Shown here one piece after another: positions 24,181-37,795 of a DNA stretch of 64,000 bases. The notes under the pieces are model-generated. The model saw only the letters and a program-made list of their open reading frames with translations, ran no database searches and was not told the origin of the DNA. This stretch comes from Apostichopus japonicus (taxonomy: Eukaryota > Echinodermata > Holothuroidea > Aspidochirotida > Stichopodidae). Made by a program: the position numbers and the translations under genes. The number at the start of each line of letters is the position of its first letter. The first letter of the stretch is position 1. The stretch lies in assembly GCF_037975245.1 (NCBI RefSeq), contig NC_092576.1, positions 16,464,111 to 16,528,110 on the forward strand, in the 5' to 3' direction.

Positions 24181-27100
24181 GAATGGAGAAGGTCCGGGTG
24201 CCACAGAAATGAATCTTCTAATGTAAATATTGATTGGTATAACAATGTAATATGGTTCACGTCTTGAAATGATGATTAACTGTATTCATGTAAATTAATG
24301 AGAATATGTATTACTTATTCAAGAATTTTATTCTGTTCAAAGAGTCAAACAGTAAGTTGGGAGCGCCAGTGATTGTACACCTGTTTGGTTATGCTAAAGG
24401 AACAAAAAAGTCAACAATAGGCCTACCTTTAGTTTTATACCGATTTTATCCGTTGAGTGAGGCTCAAGCTTCACGGCTGACCGTAAGTATTTACAAGAAA
24501 CGTGATTCCCAAAACAGCAGTGTCATGTCACACTACAAGTAGACCAGGATAAGTGGTACCGAACAAAGCTTACTGGATTGGACTTCACCGTGTAAATGTC
24601 TCTTATACTGAGGAGATGTGGCGCATTAAAGTGAAACGCAATGCGGGTAATTTGCATATAACCAACGATGTTGCAATACTGATAAAACGTGAATTACGAC
24701 AGGGATTCGCCAAGTTTGCAACTTGACCTCGACGTAAACTGCATTGTATGTAAATATGAAACCCGAGAATAAGTTAAATTCGAATCGGGTTCAGATTTTT
24801 TCCAATGATTAATATAACTCATTTTCAACAACCTTGCACAGAACTAACAAAATGAATAACTATAGCTCAACTAGTTGAGAACTTTCAGGATTTTACGGGA
24901 TAGCGACGACTACAAATGACACAAATGACTTAACAGGAAAACATTGATGACGCATTCGCTGTTATATAGCTAGTTCCGTTGCTAATAAATTAAAATCTGA
25001 ATTAATATTGTCTGGTTCAAAAAAAAAAATGATTGAAGTCAAATATGGAAAATATGGAAAATAATGGTGCCCATTGGTGTTCACTGTTACATTTAGGACC
25101 ACAATACAGGAAAACCATAACTAATATCAATTTAATTATCTCTGAATGTTATTGGATAATACCTTACAATTAAGTCCCGTCACACACCGTTGAGGTATTG
25201 TTCAAGGTTATATATAATACGTCAAGTATAATGGACGACAGACGCCGAGAACATAAGAACCTGAAAGTAATTTAACTCTGCCTCAGAATGTATCATTTGA
25301 TATCTGAATAAATCCGGGAAGGATCACAAGATCCTCACAAAGAAGTCGGCTTCAATGGCTATATGGAAAACATCCTTCTTTATAACATGATTCATTCGCC
25401 CCATGCCCTTTGGTAAGAGTTGAGCCCCTAACTTAAATCAGTCGGGGAATTTTGAACTTAGTCTATCACTATCGAAACATATTAAACAACAAAGTACACC
25501 CTGCATGTGAACATTGTAATATGTTTGTTATGTGAATAATTGGATGTATAAAATTGATATCTCTAAACTTTAATAAGAGTAAGAACATGTAGACGTATTT
25601 AAATCTTTGTCAGTAGGCAAAGGGTATGCGTTAATCAGTCATTTAGTGTATACAACTCAGTTTCTTGAATAATGGTGTCGAAGACCTTCATTGTGAATAA
25701 TTTATGACATAAATGACGTCACGTCATTTTCAGTATCCGTTGGTCCGGTGGTGTACTGCATTAATGTATCGGTTGTATATAACAGTGCAACATGGCAAGT
25801 TTGTTAATATAACATATAAAATACATTTTTTTCAACAAATCAGACAATTCTTTTTTTTAAATAATGTTGTAATAATAATAATAATAATAGGCAGACAAGC
25901 AAAATATTCAGAAACTTAAGCTATGATACCTAAACATAATTCGGAGGCTGCCCCAGACCTGACAATCCCACCCTCCCGGGAAGAGACCAGTAGCTAAGAA
26001 AAGATAACGAGACAAATGTTTGCGTACGCCATTTTCTGATATTTCTTTGTAAAGCCTGGGTAAAGTCAATGTAGCGACGAAAGGGTGTCCCCGAGTACAC
26101 AAAAGAAGGCCATCTATACGAGTATTTATTCACAGTTGATTACATGTACCAGCTCTTCATTTGTGTTGTAGTGTTAACTTCTTGTATATGACTTAACAGA
26201 GACCGGATTTGTATTCACGTATTAAACTAAGGTTGGTATGAGTACGATTACAAAAAGTAAACAGAGATCAGATTAATATTTTACGAGTACAACAACGTGA
26301 CTGCGGTTACAAGTAGAGTTTTTCCTAGGTATGAGTAAGATTACAAATTCAAAACATAGATCAGACTTGTGTTATAGTAGTTAAACAACATTGGTACGAG
26401 TAAAAGTAGGAATTTCCCTTGGTGTGAGTACGATTACAAATGATAAACAGAGATCGGATTTATGTTGCGAGTAGCCTACATGTAACTATGTTGTAATGCG
26501 AGTACAATGACGGACTCACTACAATTGTGATGAGGAGTTATTAATGACAGACAGGAAACTTAAGGAAATTTATACAGAACTAGCTAGTAAAATTGATGTT
26601 GTACTTGAATATTAAGAAAACGTGTCGTAAAAGTGTTATTGGGAATAGTAAAATAACTGTTGATCTTACACACAAAACAATATGTAAAATAATGTTATGT
26701 AAATCACGGGTTGCAAAAAATACATGGCATTTTGTAAATATTACACCACAGTCAGTAAAGGTATGCGTATGCATGCGAGTATGTATTGCCGAAAATTATA
26801 GTTAAAGTCCACTTAGTAATTTAACAGGATTTCAAGTAATTTTTGCCAAAGCCTTAATAAACAGATGCAGAGTTAGATATTGCAACCTAACTTGTACCAT
26901 TTTGTAAAGTAAAGTAATTTATCGTTACTAAATATACTTGTACTCCACCGCCATACACCCGCAAGCTACATGCACTCAGCGATCACTCGTGGCGTGGACG
27001 TTTCGTTATTATATAATTGAACGTGACAACACTGAGCAATGCTTCTAGACTCACGACTAAATTGGGCAGACGACTGATTTTGATTCGCTTGCGTTACATA

Positions 27101-28610
27101 AACATAACATTAAATGTATACATTAAGTTACATACTAGGCTAGCTGCTGTTTTTCATAGTCAACTCATAATTGTCACAGAATCACGGACAGACGGAGGAT
27201 TTATACTAATACTTAGTGTATTCTAAGTTCAGTTACGCCTAATCATAACTTAGTGTATCCTTTTAGTAGTAGTAGGGCTTACCTAGGCTATACTAGGCAG
27301 TACACTTTAAAATGGCCTGAGCATTGGCTTATCGTACCGCTGATACCATTTTTTTTAGAGTAAACGTATTCATGTAATGCAATTTATAATTACTGGTTCG
27401 TCATTTTAGCAGGTAACAAGTAGGCCAAGACTGATGTGGATTGGTGATACTGATAAACCTAACAAAGTATATAATTTAACAATGATCTAGCCCTTTTCAT
27501 AGAAGTGTATGCAATTGCAGACAGTTGGAGTGAGCATTTATTAAGCATTATATCTTACCAATACTTCATCCTGCATACTTTGTTAAATTACCAAAAAGAA
27601 GTCCAGAGAACGATCTCACCCATTATTTATATACATTTTTTTTGCGGGTGGGGGTATACTGAACTTCTTTCCAAGCACTTCAGTTGAAACTTTGTTACAT
27701 TTAAAATTCTTGGAACTTTTACCTTCGACCTATTCATTTCTTTCTCATATCAACTGAAATATAGATCAGCCCAGCAATGTCAGTGATCTTCCAGAAGAAG
27801 TTAAATACATTACAAAGATATCTTCACAAGCATAGGCTAATATAGTGTGGCAGAAATTATGACCGAAATTCCCCCAACATTCCTAAAATATTTGTCAAAA
27901 TTTTGCAAATTACCGGCAAAAGTACTAAGTATTTACATACTATACAGTCACAGATATACACTCTCCTAAAAGAAAAAAAACTCATATCTCTGCCATTTAT
28001 TAACCAATTTCACCACTATTCCCTGTTGTTTTCAGTGAAATTATCTTGTATAGGATTAGTGGGGGCGGGGGCTTAATGTTAAAAATTAAAGAGGCAATTT
28101 ACATGTAGCTATACATGACATTTACTTAATATTTGGTGTGGAGGTTTGGTCCATCATCACTATGTTTTCACTGCTATTTTGGGGTTGCTAATTATATATT
28201 GGTGATTGGCGGGGCAAAATGAGATTTTTTTCTGAAATTAGCATGTAAGCACAAAATCTAAAAATATTATTTTTATGTTTGAGTTTATACTAGATATAAA
28301 TATAACCATTAACCCAAGGATAGTCCCTGTTGTTTGGTGCATATATCATACATAGTAATCAGTGGACATGGCTTAATGCACCACAAGTTTTTTTTTCTTA
28401 CTATGACAGACATTAACAAATAGAACAACTCGATAATATCTCTGTTGAACCACTAAACTTGTATTATTTTTGGATGCATATGTCACCTTTTTTTGTGAGT
28501 GGTACATGCAAATAAATGCTTATGAACCATGAAGGCTTTTTACACATCCTTATTATGAAAGGAATGTATTTATCTCTGTGGTTACTTAGGAAATGACCAA
28601 CTTGTAGTTC
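24181..28610. other. Anonymous AT-rich stretch
   Basis: No domain, splice set or transposon end was recognised, apart from tandem repeats at 26190-26500. Open frames are short and without features. Probably intergenic or intronic. Confidence 0.5.
26190..26500. repeat. Imperfect tandem repeats of roughly 100 bp
   Basis: The motif '(G)TATGAGTA.GATTACAAA....AAACA.AGATC(A/G)GA' occurs at about 26237, 26331 and 26424. A partial earlier unit (GAGACCGGATTTG) lies at about 26200. Confidence 0.7.
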
Positions 28611-28629
28611 TCTTTGCAAAATATTTCAG

Positions 28630-28844
28630 AAAAGCCATATGTGTTACTTCTTAGAGAAAGCAAAATACATCATCAACAGTTATTTGTGATCATCGAGAGA
28701 CATGCTCTACCTCGGAGAACAATTATGAACGCCATTGATGTATGCTTCATATCGTTTGTGTGTTTAATCTGGAATACAAAAAGGCATTTATTGGTGCCTG
28801 GGAATTTTTCCATAAAGTTGTTTATGAGTTATCTGGACTGGTAG
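28630..28844 (+). CDS. Possible terminal exon of an unrecognised gene
   Basis: A good acceptor (AAAATATTTCAG, ending 28629) leads into an open frame that ends in TAG: KPYVLLLRESKIHH, QQLFVIIERHALP, AIDVCFISFVCLIW, FMSYLDW. The frame recalls, from memory only, C-terminal ends of uncharacterised multicopy invertebrate and fish proteins with a 'FVI.E...L......A.D..FK' pattern. No upstream exon was identified, so it may be a pseudogene or a transposon remnant. Confidence 0.33.
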
Positions 28845-29600
28845 TGTGAAGTGCAACCAGATTCGAGATTCTCGTGCTAACCGTGCCACTAACAAAGACA
28901 ATATAACTGCCGTGTAGCAGTCGTCATAGCCAGCATTCCACATGTTTTCACATCTCAAATTTCGATTTGATGTATATCTTCCAGTTGTTCTGTTTAAGAA
29001 AATGTTATCCTTCATTTCGCCACTTCTTGTTTTGATTGGTTTGCATGCTAATTCAAATCAAACTAATAATGAAAAGCTCACTGTGTATCTAAAGTTGTTG
29101 CTTGTTTTAAATTGACTTCAGGAAGAGTTGTTTCTGTGTAATTACATATTTAGACCCGTCACATCGGAGGACTAAGAGTGTTAAATTCATTGTACTTAAT
29201 ACTCAGCAGTACAATAATAAATCCAATCAATGTGATGATTGTGTGTTTAACATGGTAATTGTAACATTTATTACACAAACAGTAACATGAAATTGATATA
29301 ATGTCATAGCATTTAGTGTCCCAAGAATGCTAATGGACAGTTTAATGCAAATATGTTTCATGTCACAAAGTTCACTATTTTTCCATTTTCTTTCAAGAAG
29401 ATTATATTGGTTTATTTCATTCTTCATTTCTTTATTGGTACTGTTTGAGTGTTGACTCTTAATTGAAATAAAACTATTATTCATATACTTATTCAAATAC
29501 TGCTTATATATGGGTGACTACAGGAAGAGTTGTACCTTTGTCATTGTCTTCAAAACCGCCAGTTGTTTATTATTTTACTTGTTGGAACAGTATATATGCA
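28845..29600. other. No gene recognised
   Basis: AT-rich sequence precedes the tandem duplication. GGAAGAGTTGT occurs at 29122 and 29523, but no larger repeat was resolved. Confidence 0.45.
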
Positions 29601-32367
29601 TATATACCAGCATGTTTAAGGTGCAAAGCTCATATGATATACAACGATTATCATGTTTCTTGTTATATGTTGATGTGTCATGGGTTGATTCTTTGTTATT
29701 GAAATTAAAGTAACTATGAACAGATCATTTTACGTATCCATGCAAGCGATTTTAGCTAATGCTGCGGGTAGAGTTGAATATATGTCAAATTTTGCAATCA
29801 GACAGTTGATTATGTTAATTTATGAGAGCCTTCAACCATTTTTACATGTTGCGGGAGTTGGGTAAAAATTCTTAAGTCGACCAATGCTTTTTGTACATGC
29901 ATCTCAGAAACTAAAAAGTAAATTATTTAAATTTTCGTAAGCATGCACCTTTAAGAGATAGTACCTTTTGATCGTGTTTTTGTTATTTGCCTTTTGTTTA
30001 TGTTTCTGTTATTGTATTTTTGTTTATTATAGGTAAAAGTGGGATTTACCGAAAGATTTCAACCGTTTGAAAGTATGATATCAATGTGGTTACCGCCGCC
30101 CAATGTATCTGATGCCAACTGCCATCCATATTATGGATGGAGTTATTATAAGACAGCCTTTTTTAAGATTCTATGTAAACAAATAATGTTCTTAATAATG
30201 GTAACGTAAATGCTTGCAAGAGGAAGTACTAAAAAATCAACTCAATAGTTTTGTTTCTGTACTCATTTTTGACAAATTAATGAACATTTATTTGTTGCAT
30301 CTTTCCAACAATCATGTCTCCTATTTTTCAAATATATATGATGTCATTTCCTTCACAACTTCAACTTTGTAAAAGAATGGCACCTCAACAATACACCGAA
30401 GAATTTAAAGTATATCTTGTTGAAGTATTCATGTTTCCTTTCTTGATCACCTACATTATAGTAGACAACAACAAACAAAAGGGAACAGTACAAACTTCTT
30501 ACTAGATCTCTGGCAAGATGTACCTTCTCAATAGTAGGATATTGTGGCTGAAATAAGATTTATTGATTAACACGAGAAAGTAAGTTTTGGTTGTCTTATT
30601 TTTGGTCATTCAACATTAAAATGGGAAAAACAGAATTTTATAATAATAGCAGAGTGTAACATTTAAGTGTTGTAAATGATACGTTAAAGCATTTACACCG
30701 AAGTAACTACTAATATATGCCTGGTTACTATTTCAATATGCTTAACAAATCAACGTACGACTGCACAATCCAGTAACCATGCATAACTGAGCTGCTGGCG
30801 TTATGTGAGCAGGTAAGTGTTGTTCTGAATAGTATTTGAGGTTAGGTAACCGGGTCACTATAAATATATTTTGTTTGAGGTAATGAGCGTGGCAATCGCT
30901 TCATCGATTACCATAGAGGTATAGCACAGTCTCCACAACCGTTGTAGTTTAGCTCAGTGTGTTAGCTCAGTGGTTAACGCCGGTGCCTTTCAATCATAAG
31001 GTCCCGAGTTCGAGTCACTCCAAGATTAATGTATGTCGTCTAGTTACAGAGTTGTTGACAATTGACAATTCATAATCATGGACGTTAAATATGAATTTAA
31101 GAGACTGACTTCGGTCAGCTTGCGGCATTGATGGCTTCTTCTCAAGTTCCTGCTTGCAGGAGGACCTTAAAATTACCATCACTAGTTTGTCGTAAACCTA
31201 TGTTTTCGTCGGGGTTTATACGTGCACTATCAGTGGGATTCGTCTTTAAATCTCCCCACGACTGTTCCCGTTATATTGTATTTCCGACCCTTGGTCATCC
31301 TCGACGTCTTCAGTGAAGACATTTTTTATTATTTCTATCATTTTCAAACGCTGTAATTAATAATCAGTTTTACACAAACCTACTCCAAATCCGTGTCGTT
31401 ATTTGATCTACCACCATTTACCTGATCCCGCTATAGTGCCGAACGTAGCAATCTGAGGGTGGCTGTTGGCGGCTAGTACTAAAATCCAACCCACCCGTGA
31501 CATTCTTTCTAAGTATCAAAAGTCAAAAGAATCATTATTTGATGCTTTTTTAATCTTTAGTCTTTTTCTTTAGCAAACGAAAACCAGATGCACCTATAAT
31601 TGTAATTTTCTTTTTTTGTCTTGTTTTCATGTTTCCATCAGTAAGGAACTTTACCTTCATGGTGTAGGCGAGTACTGATAATTAAAGAGTATGTGGTTAA
31701 GGCGCACATCGTGCGATATAATATTCAATATATAAATCAGAACGGTGGAGTTGAATCAAACGGCCATTCAAGCACACTATCAGTAAAGTTCTATTTACAA
31801 TTTGGTAAATATATTTTAAAGTCGTCAAAATTTCTGAGTGATTCATTGAATAGCTCAAATGGCTTTGATATGTAACCTATTGAACCACGGAGTCTGTATG
31901 GTGATGCCAGAACCCGTGTCGATCAGTTTATTGTACTACTCAACAAATGAGAGCAAGTAACAAACACCTCTATTCATTACACAGAACAAATGAACAAAGA
32001 GAACGCTCCTCTGGAACTAACACATACAACCGTTTTTATAGTACTGCTGTGCGTGGTAGTTAGTTCCTCCTTTTAAGATTTTTGTTTCAAATAAGCATGA
32101 TTGTTCCTTCTGGTATACATGTTACACGCAATCCATTTACTAAATGTGCATGCTTGTTCCTTCTTTCTAGTGTACCTCTTTGTATACATATTACTCGCTA
32201 CGCAAACGATTTTAGGTTCTGCCGTTTATAGCGAGACAGGGTTTCACTGAGTGTGTGGGATTAATCATAATAGTAAACGATGTAGCGAAAATTAAAAATA
32301 AATATGTCTAGGAATCATAATTTCTGTATTTCGTTGTCAAAGCATTACAAAACAGTTTTAAGCCATA
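29601..32367 (+). repeat. Tandem segmental duplication, copy A (2.77 kb)
   Basis: It starts TATACCAGCATGTTTAAGGTG and ends CAGTTTTAAGCCATA. It aligns in order with 32394-36058 through many blocks, for example TTTACGTATCCATGCAAGCG (29734 and 32513), AAGATTTCAACCGTTTGAAA (30054 and 32823), CCATGCATAACTGAGCTGC (30778 and 34550) and GAACCCGTGTCGATCAGTTT (31911 and 35593). No conserved open frame was found. Copy A carries a SINE (30951-31182) missing from B. Confidence 0.9.
30951..31182 (+). mobile_element. tRNA-derived SINE with target-site duplication
   Basis: The 232-bp insertion is flanked by TAGTTT at 30945-30950 and 31183-31188. The matching site in copy B is empty (TTGTAGTTTGTC near 34710). 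The head has box A TTAGCTCAGTGGTTAACG and box B GAGTTCGAGTC; the body ends with a hairpin-forming TCCTGCTTGCAGGA. Confidence 0.85.
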
Positions 32368-33539
32368 TTTTGTGACTGTACTACAATGCTCAATTATATA
32401 CCAGCATTTTTAAGTTGCAAAGCTTATATTATATAACAGATTATGTTTCTTGATTATATTCATAGGTTGATTTATTGTTATTGAAACTAAAGTAACTGTG
32501 AACAGATCACTTTACGTATCCATGCAAGCGACTTTAGCTAATGCTGCGGGTAAAGGTGAATATGTCAAATACAGTTGATTCTGATTTATGGGAGCCTACA
32601 ACTATTTGTACTTGTTGAGGGAGATGGGTAAATATTCCTAAGTCGACCAATGCTTTTTGTACATGCATCTCGGGAACTAAAAAAGTAAATTATTTAAATT
32701 TTCGTAAGCATGCACCTTTAAGACATAGTACCTTTTGATCATGTTTTTGTTATTTGCCTTTTGTTTATGTTTCTGTTATTGTATTTTTGTTTATTATACT
32801 AGGTAAAAGTGGGATTTACTGAAAGATTTCAACCGTTTGAAAGTATGATATCAATGTGGTTACGGCCGCCCAATGTATATGATGCAAACTGTCATCCATA
32901 ACTGGACACATGATCTAAAACATCACGCCTGTAGTTCACTATTCATGTATGATTGTAGATGCCCAGGAAACCCTCTTCGGTGTTGAAATGAAAAGGTTGA
33001 ATTCATCAAATATTCTGAATTATTTGTGTTGTCATTCCTCTTTGTTATCCCTTAAATGTGCTTTTCTGTTGTGATCAATTTAAAAAAAAGGAATCAAACT
33101 GCCTTTAATAATTACCCTAAAACATCTATAAAACACTTAATAAACGGGTTCTATGTTGAAATCGCTGGCAAAATTAAACATAATAATTTTGTAGTTGCTT
33201 TACATGCTGATAATGTAAAACTTTACAAAACAGCAGTAAAGTAAAATTTACTTAAATGTTTTAGTGTTCTTATTTGACATAAAAATTAAGTTACATTTAA
33301 CCTTCGTACAACATTTTCTGAATGTATGTACTTTCACAAACAAGACAAGCATGTTTCCTGCCACATTGGCAGTACATCTAATGAAATGAGTTTCCTTCAG
33401 GCATATTTACAGTATTTGTTAAGAAAAAACTTTTAAAAAGTAAAATCTGAAATATAAATATTATGTTTTTTTGGGCTAGCTTTTTATAATGCTATAAAAA
33501 CAATCGGTAACGATGCTGTGCATGATCGTATGCATTTTG

Positions 33540-34098
33540 ATACCCCCCAGATCACCGGAAAAGGCACTTCTCGGGCTTGAAAATGACCAACCAGATGAAC
33601 CATTTTGCCTGAGTACCAAGTAATTCCCAATAGTTATTTGTTCATCAATAACCTTGTTAAAGACTGTCACCAGTCACACGTCATGTTCGACCTCATCGCA
33701 TTTCCAGTGGGTTGTTTGCTTTTGTTGGTGATTCTATACGCCGCGGCCTACAACACCCGTCAGCTCCACTTTTGAAGGTTTTAACCGTATATTTTGTTCA
33801 AAATTGGATAAATCCACTTCAAAACATACCCATAATGTTGCACAAAATTTCATCTATGGACTACAAATATAGAAAATCCTCCTTCAACCCCTAACAGACC
33901 GGTCAAAATTGCACGAGTAGAGGGAAGTATGATGGAAAATTTTGGTCAGGGATGTTTCGAAAATGCAGACAAAGATAATTCATTGGTGTACAAATATTAC
34001 AACCTCTTATAACCTATTACAACGGCTACTATGAAACTTCGTTGAAGGAAATGAAAAAATACCAGATATTTTTGAAACCGAACACCACACACATAGGC
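33540..34098. repeat. Dispersed repeat shared with 61.42-61.74 kb
   Basis: Shared strings in order are CTTCTCGGGCTTGAAAATGA (33571 and 61447), GTCACCAGTCA, TTGGTGTACAAATA and GAAATGAAAAAATAC near the end. The block has no intact coding frame. The counterpart at 61 kb extends into a segment related to the inside of the hAT MITE at 599-989, so it may be part of a larger hAT element. Confidence 0.75.
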
Positions 34099-34172
34099 AT
34101 AGGGGACGGGAGCGGGGGGTTCAGCCCCCTAACCAAATATTTTTGTGAAAATTCGGGCAATGTGGTGAGACA
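34098..34172. repeat. Copy of the G-rich dispersed repeat
   Basis: It has the layout ATAGGGGACGGGAGCGGGGGG, then CAGCCCCCTAACC, then GTGAAAATTCGGGCAATGTG, as at 318-400. Confidence 0.75.
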
Positions 34173-36058
34173 ATATGGAGAAACAACAACAAACAAAAGG
34201 GAACAGTACAAACTTCTTACTAGATCTCTGGCAAACCCTCTGAAGAATCTTATGTAAACATGAGCGTTATAACTAGTAAGATGTACCTTCTCAACAGTAG
34301 GATATTGTGGCTGAAATAAGATTTATTGAATAACACGAGAAAGTAAGTTTTGGCTGACTTATTGACGGTCATTCAACATCAAAATGGGAAGGAAAAACAA
34401 AAACATAATTGTATAATAATTGCAGAGTGTAACAATGAAGTGTTGTAAATAATAAGTTTAAACAATTAACACCGAAGCAACTACTAATATATTCCTGATT
34501 ACTATTAAAATATGCTTAACAAATCAACGTACGACTGCACAATCCAGTAACCATGCATAACTGAGCTGCGTGCGTTACGTGAGCGGACGAGTGTTGTTCT
34601 GAATAGTATTTGAGGTCAGGTAACCGGGTCACTATAAACATATTTTTGAGGGGTAATGGGCGTGACTATAGCTTCATTGATTACGATGGAGGTATAGCAA
34701 AGTGTCCACAGCATTTGTAGTTTGTCTTAAAACTATGTTTCTGTCGGGTTTTATACGTGGTTAAGTGGGATTCGTCATTGAGTCACCGCACAACTGTTCC
34801 CGTTATAGTGTTTTATTTCCGACCCTTGGTCACCCTCGACGTCTGCATTGGTGAAACCGAAATAGTTAAAACCTGGCAAGAAATCAGACCACCTATTTTC
34901 AAACGCTGTAAATATTAATCAGTTTGACACAAAGCTACTCCAAATCCGTGTCGTTATGTGATCTACCACCATTTACCTGATCTCGCTATGGTGCCGAACG
35001 TGGCAATCTGAGGGTAGCTGTTGGCGGCCATTGCTAAAATCCAACCCACCCGTGACATTCTTTCTAAGTATCACAATTCTGGAATCATTATTTGATGCTC
35101 TGTAAATCTTTATTCTTTTTCTTTAGCAAACCATAATCAGATGCATCTATGATTGTAATTTTCATTTCTTTTTCTTTTTCATGTTTTCACCAGGAAGGAA
35201 TTTTACCTTCATGGTATAGGCGAGTACTGATAATTACACAGTGTGCTGTACAGTTAGCACGTCGTGCGAACTGTAGCTCTCAGAACAAATTGTCCAAGGA
35301 TGTTTGATACATAATGGAATGTGTGTAACTATATGATATTGTTGCATTGGTCATACAAATGTTAGAATAATCTAGCAATGCTTAAGCTGTTAAGCGCAGA
35401 GAACTTCAAACAATATAAATCAGAACGGTGGAGTTTGATCAAACGGCCATTCAAGCACACTATCAGTAAAGTTCTATTCACAATTTGGTAAATATATTTT
35501 AAAGTCGTCAAGATTTCTGAGTGATTCATTGTGTAGCTCAAATTGCTCTGATTTTTAACCTATTGTACCACGGAGTCTGTATGATGATTCCAGAACCCGT
35601 GTCGATCAGTTTATTGTTCTACTCAACAAATGAGAGCTAATAACAAACACCTCTATACAGTACACATAACAAATGGAGAAAGAGAGCGCTCCGCTGGAAC
35701 TGACCCATACAACCGTTTTAAGAAAACTGCTGTGCGTGGTAGGTAGTCACTCTTTTTAAGATATTTGTTAAAAATAATCATGATTGTTCCTGCTTGTTGA
35801 TATACATGTTACACGCTACGCAAACCATAAAATAACTGACCATGCTTTTTCCTTCTTTCTACTTTATCTCTGTGTATACATGTTACACGCTACGCATACG
35901 ATTTTAAGTTCTGCCGTTTATAGCCAGACAGGGTTACAATTAGTGTGGGAATTAATCATAATAGTAAACGGTGTAGCGAAAATTCAAAATAAAAATGTTT
36001 AGGAATCATAATTTTGGTGTTTTGTTGTCAAAGCATTTCAAAACAGTTTTAAGCCATA

Positions 36059-37662
36059 AATTAAAAAAATATCATCCAAGGTGTTGCGACGAGCCAGAGA
36101 ATTTTTCATTAACTCTATTATGAAAATGTGCATACACTTTTCTTGTATATATTTCCCCTGGCTCCTTCCCTATCTTTCCCGGGGGGTTTAAATGACCTCG
36201 GATATAGCGGTTGTTGACTAATCTGAACCTTTTCTTCTTTTTTGAAGGGAGGGGGGGGGGAGAGGTGGTTAGTTACTTCCTCTATTTTGTGACTTGAAGC
36301 ATTATTAAGTTTTAAATTGACAGCATCCAAATACTTACTATTATTCTACCATATTTATAAGTTACTGGATTCTGGATATAAATTGTAATATGAATCAAGG
36401 AGTTCACCTTAAAGACGAGAGACAAACTTTAAAATGTATTATTCGTTTTTGAATCTCATTTAAGGATGAAAAGACTGATAATTAATTAGTGTATATCAGA
36501 TAATTTGTGAATGATCCCAGCTTCATAACTTGTTTTAATTTTTGAGTTATAAAATGTCACAGTTTATACCACAGTTATTTATTTTGGCGCTCCATAGTTC
36601 TAAACCAATATGCAGTCAAATAGCTTTCAACCGGAGAATCTTAACAGACGCCAGTTTAACAGCTAAAGAAGAGGATTAGCGTTCGCTATTAACTATGAGC
36701 TGTTTTGAGATTGAAATAGCCTCAAACCTTCCTCTCCTTTAGAGATAACGGTTCCTTTTCGAGATAACAAGTAGTTTGACTTACTAATATATTCGACTTC
36801 ATTTCAAATTCACTCTTGGGCAATCGTAGCATATATTACAAAAGTAAAATTCTTCTTGAAAAGTGCCCTAAACCCAGGTGGACCTCTGCCCCGATTTTAT
36901 TCTAATCTAGTAATCTGCTGTCTAGTCATTACGTCTTCCTGAAATAAGATCAAGAGCGATCTTTATATCAACAATATCTACAATCAAGACACTATAATAT
37001 GTACTGTTTGAAAGTAAACTGTGTTGTGAGCAGCTAAACAGCATCGTCGAGCCTGACAAAAATGCGGTATAACTACATGTCCAGTCCGCATGAATGGAGT
37101 GTGTCACTGTAAATCTCAAATTGGTTTACAGAACGTGGTCAAAACAGGATTACACTTGTCCTGTTATTCTATGAGAGATGTAAGTACAACCAATGTCAAA
37201 GTCAATCATCTTTGATTTTAGGAAAAATCGTGAGCCTGTATGGACCCGATTATTGGGAGCAACACCCTATACACGGCATAACGCCCACCCGCCTCACCAT
37301 CGCCCCACCTCTACGCCCGCCCTACCTCTTTACGCCCAGCCTGCATGTTGGGATGTAACACCCCAATGAGGTCACTCCGTGCATGGTGGTGGCGTTCGAA
37401 GATGAGTTACATACTGCAAGACACGATAGATCTGCATAAAATGTACGTCACTTCGTTGTCGTGAACACTGAACATGGAAGTAACACAGGAAAGTAATCAT
37501 ATGGAGAACCACTGACGGTTAGTCTATCCGTTACCAATACGAATTCCATATATTAAAGCTAACATAGTTCAAGCCCTATCACAACCGTATCATTTTCCAA
37601 CCGTACTGCTTCAGTCACAACTAATCAATCTTTGTTTTATTAGCACCTCGTTTGCAGCAAGG
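36059..37662. other. Upstream region of the signal-peptide exon; no gene recognised
   Basis: No exon or transposon could be supported. The stretch may contain the promoter of the plus-strand gene that starts at 37663. A local GC-rich patch (37250-37400, CACCCGCCTCACCATCGCCC) stands out from the AT-rich surroundings. Confidence 0.4.
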
Positions 37663-37795
37663 ATGTTTGTTGCGTTCCTGTTTCTTTTCATGACTAGAGC
37701 TTTGGCTGCGGGGTCAGATAGTTCCCTTCTGCACAGGTTACATATGGAAGAAGGTACGTCGAGTAGTGAAGATAAACCGTGTCTAAAAATTTCTG
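37663..37795 (+). CDS. First coding exon of a secreted or membrane protein
   Basis: ATG at 37663 (A at -3) opens a 133-nt exon ending in phase 1 at a strong GTAAGT donor (37796-37801). It encodes MFVAFLFLFMTRALA, a typical signal peptide with an Ala-x-Ala-like cleavage site near residues 14-16. A polar Ser/Glu-rich start of the mature chain with one Cys (KPCLKIS) follows. Later exons were not found with confidence, so the protein family is unknown. The opposite-strand frame here is a shadow. Confidence 0.5.

Larger units (their letters stand above)
32394..36058 (+). repeat. Tandem segmental duplication, copy B (3.67 kb)
   Basis: It is collinear with copy A, starting 26 bp after that copy ends. 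It is longer because about 32900-34185 holds 1.29 kb where A has an unrelated 0.34 kb (30128-30470). Part of the extra sequence is a dispersed repeat also found near 61.4 kb. Small indels and substitutions elsewhere show that the event is not recent. Confidence 0.9.
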
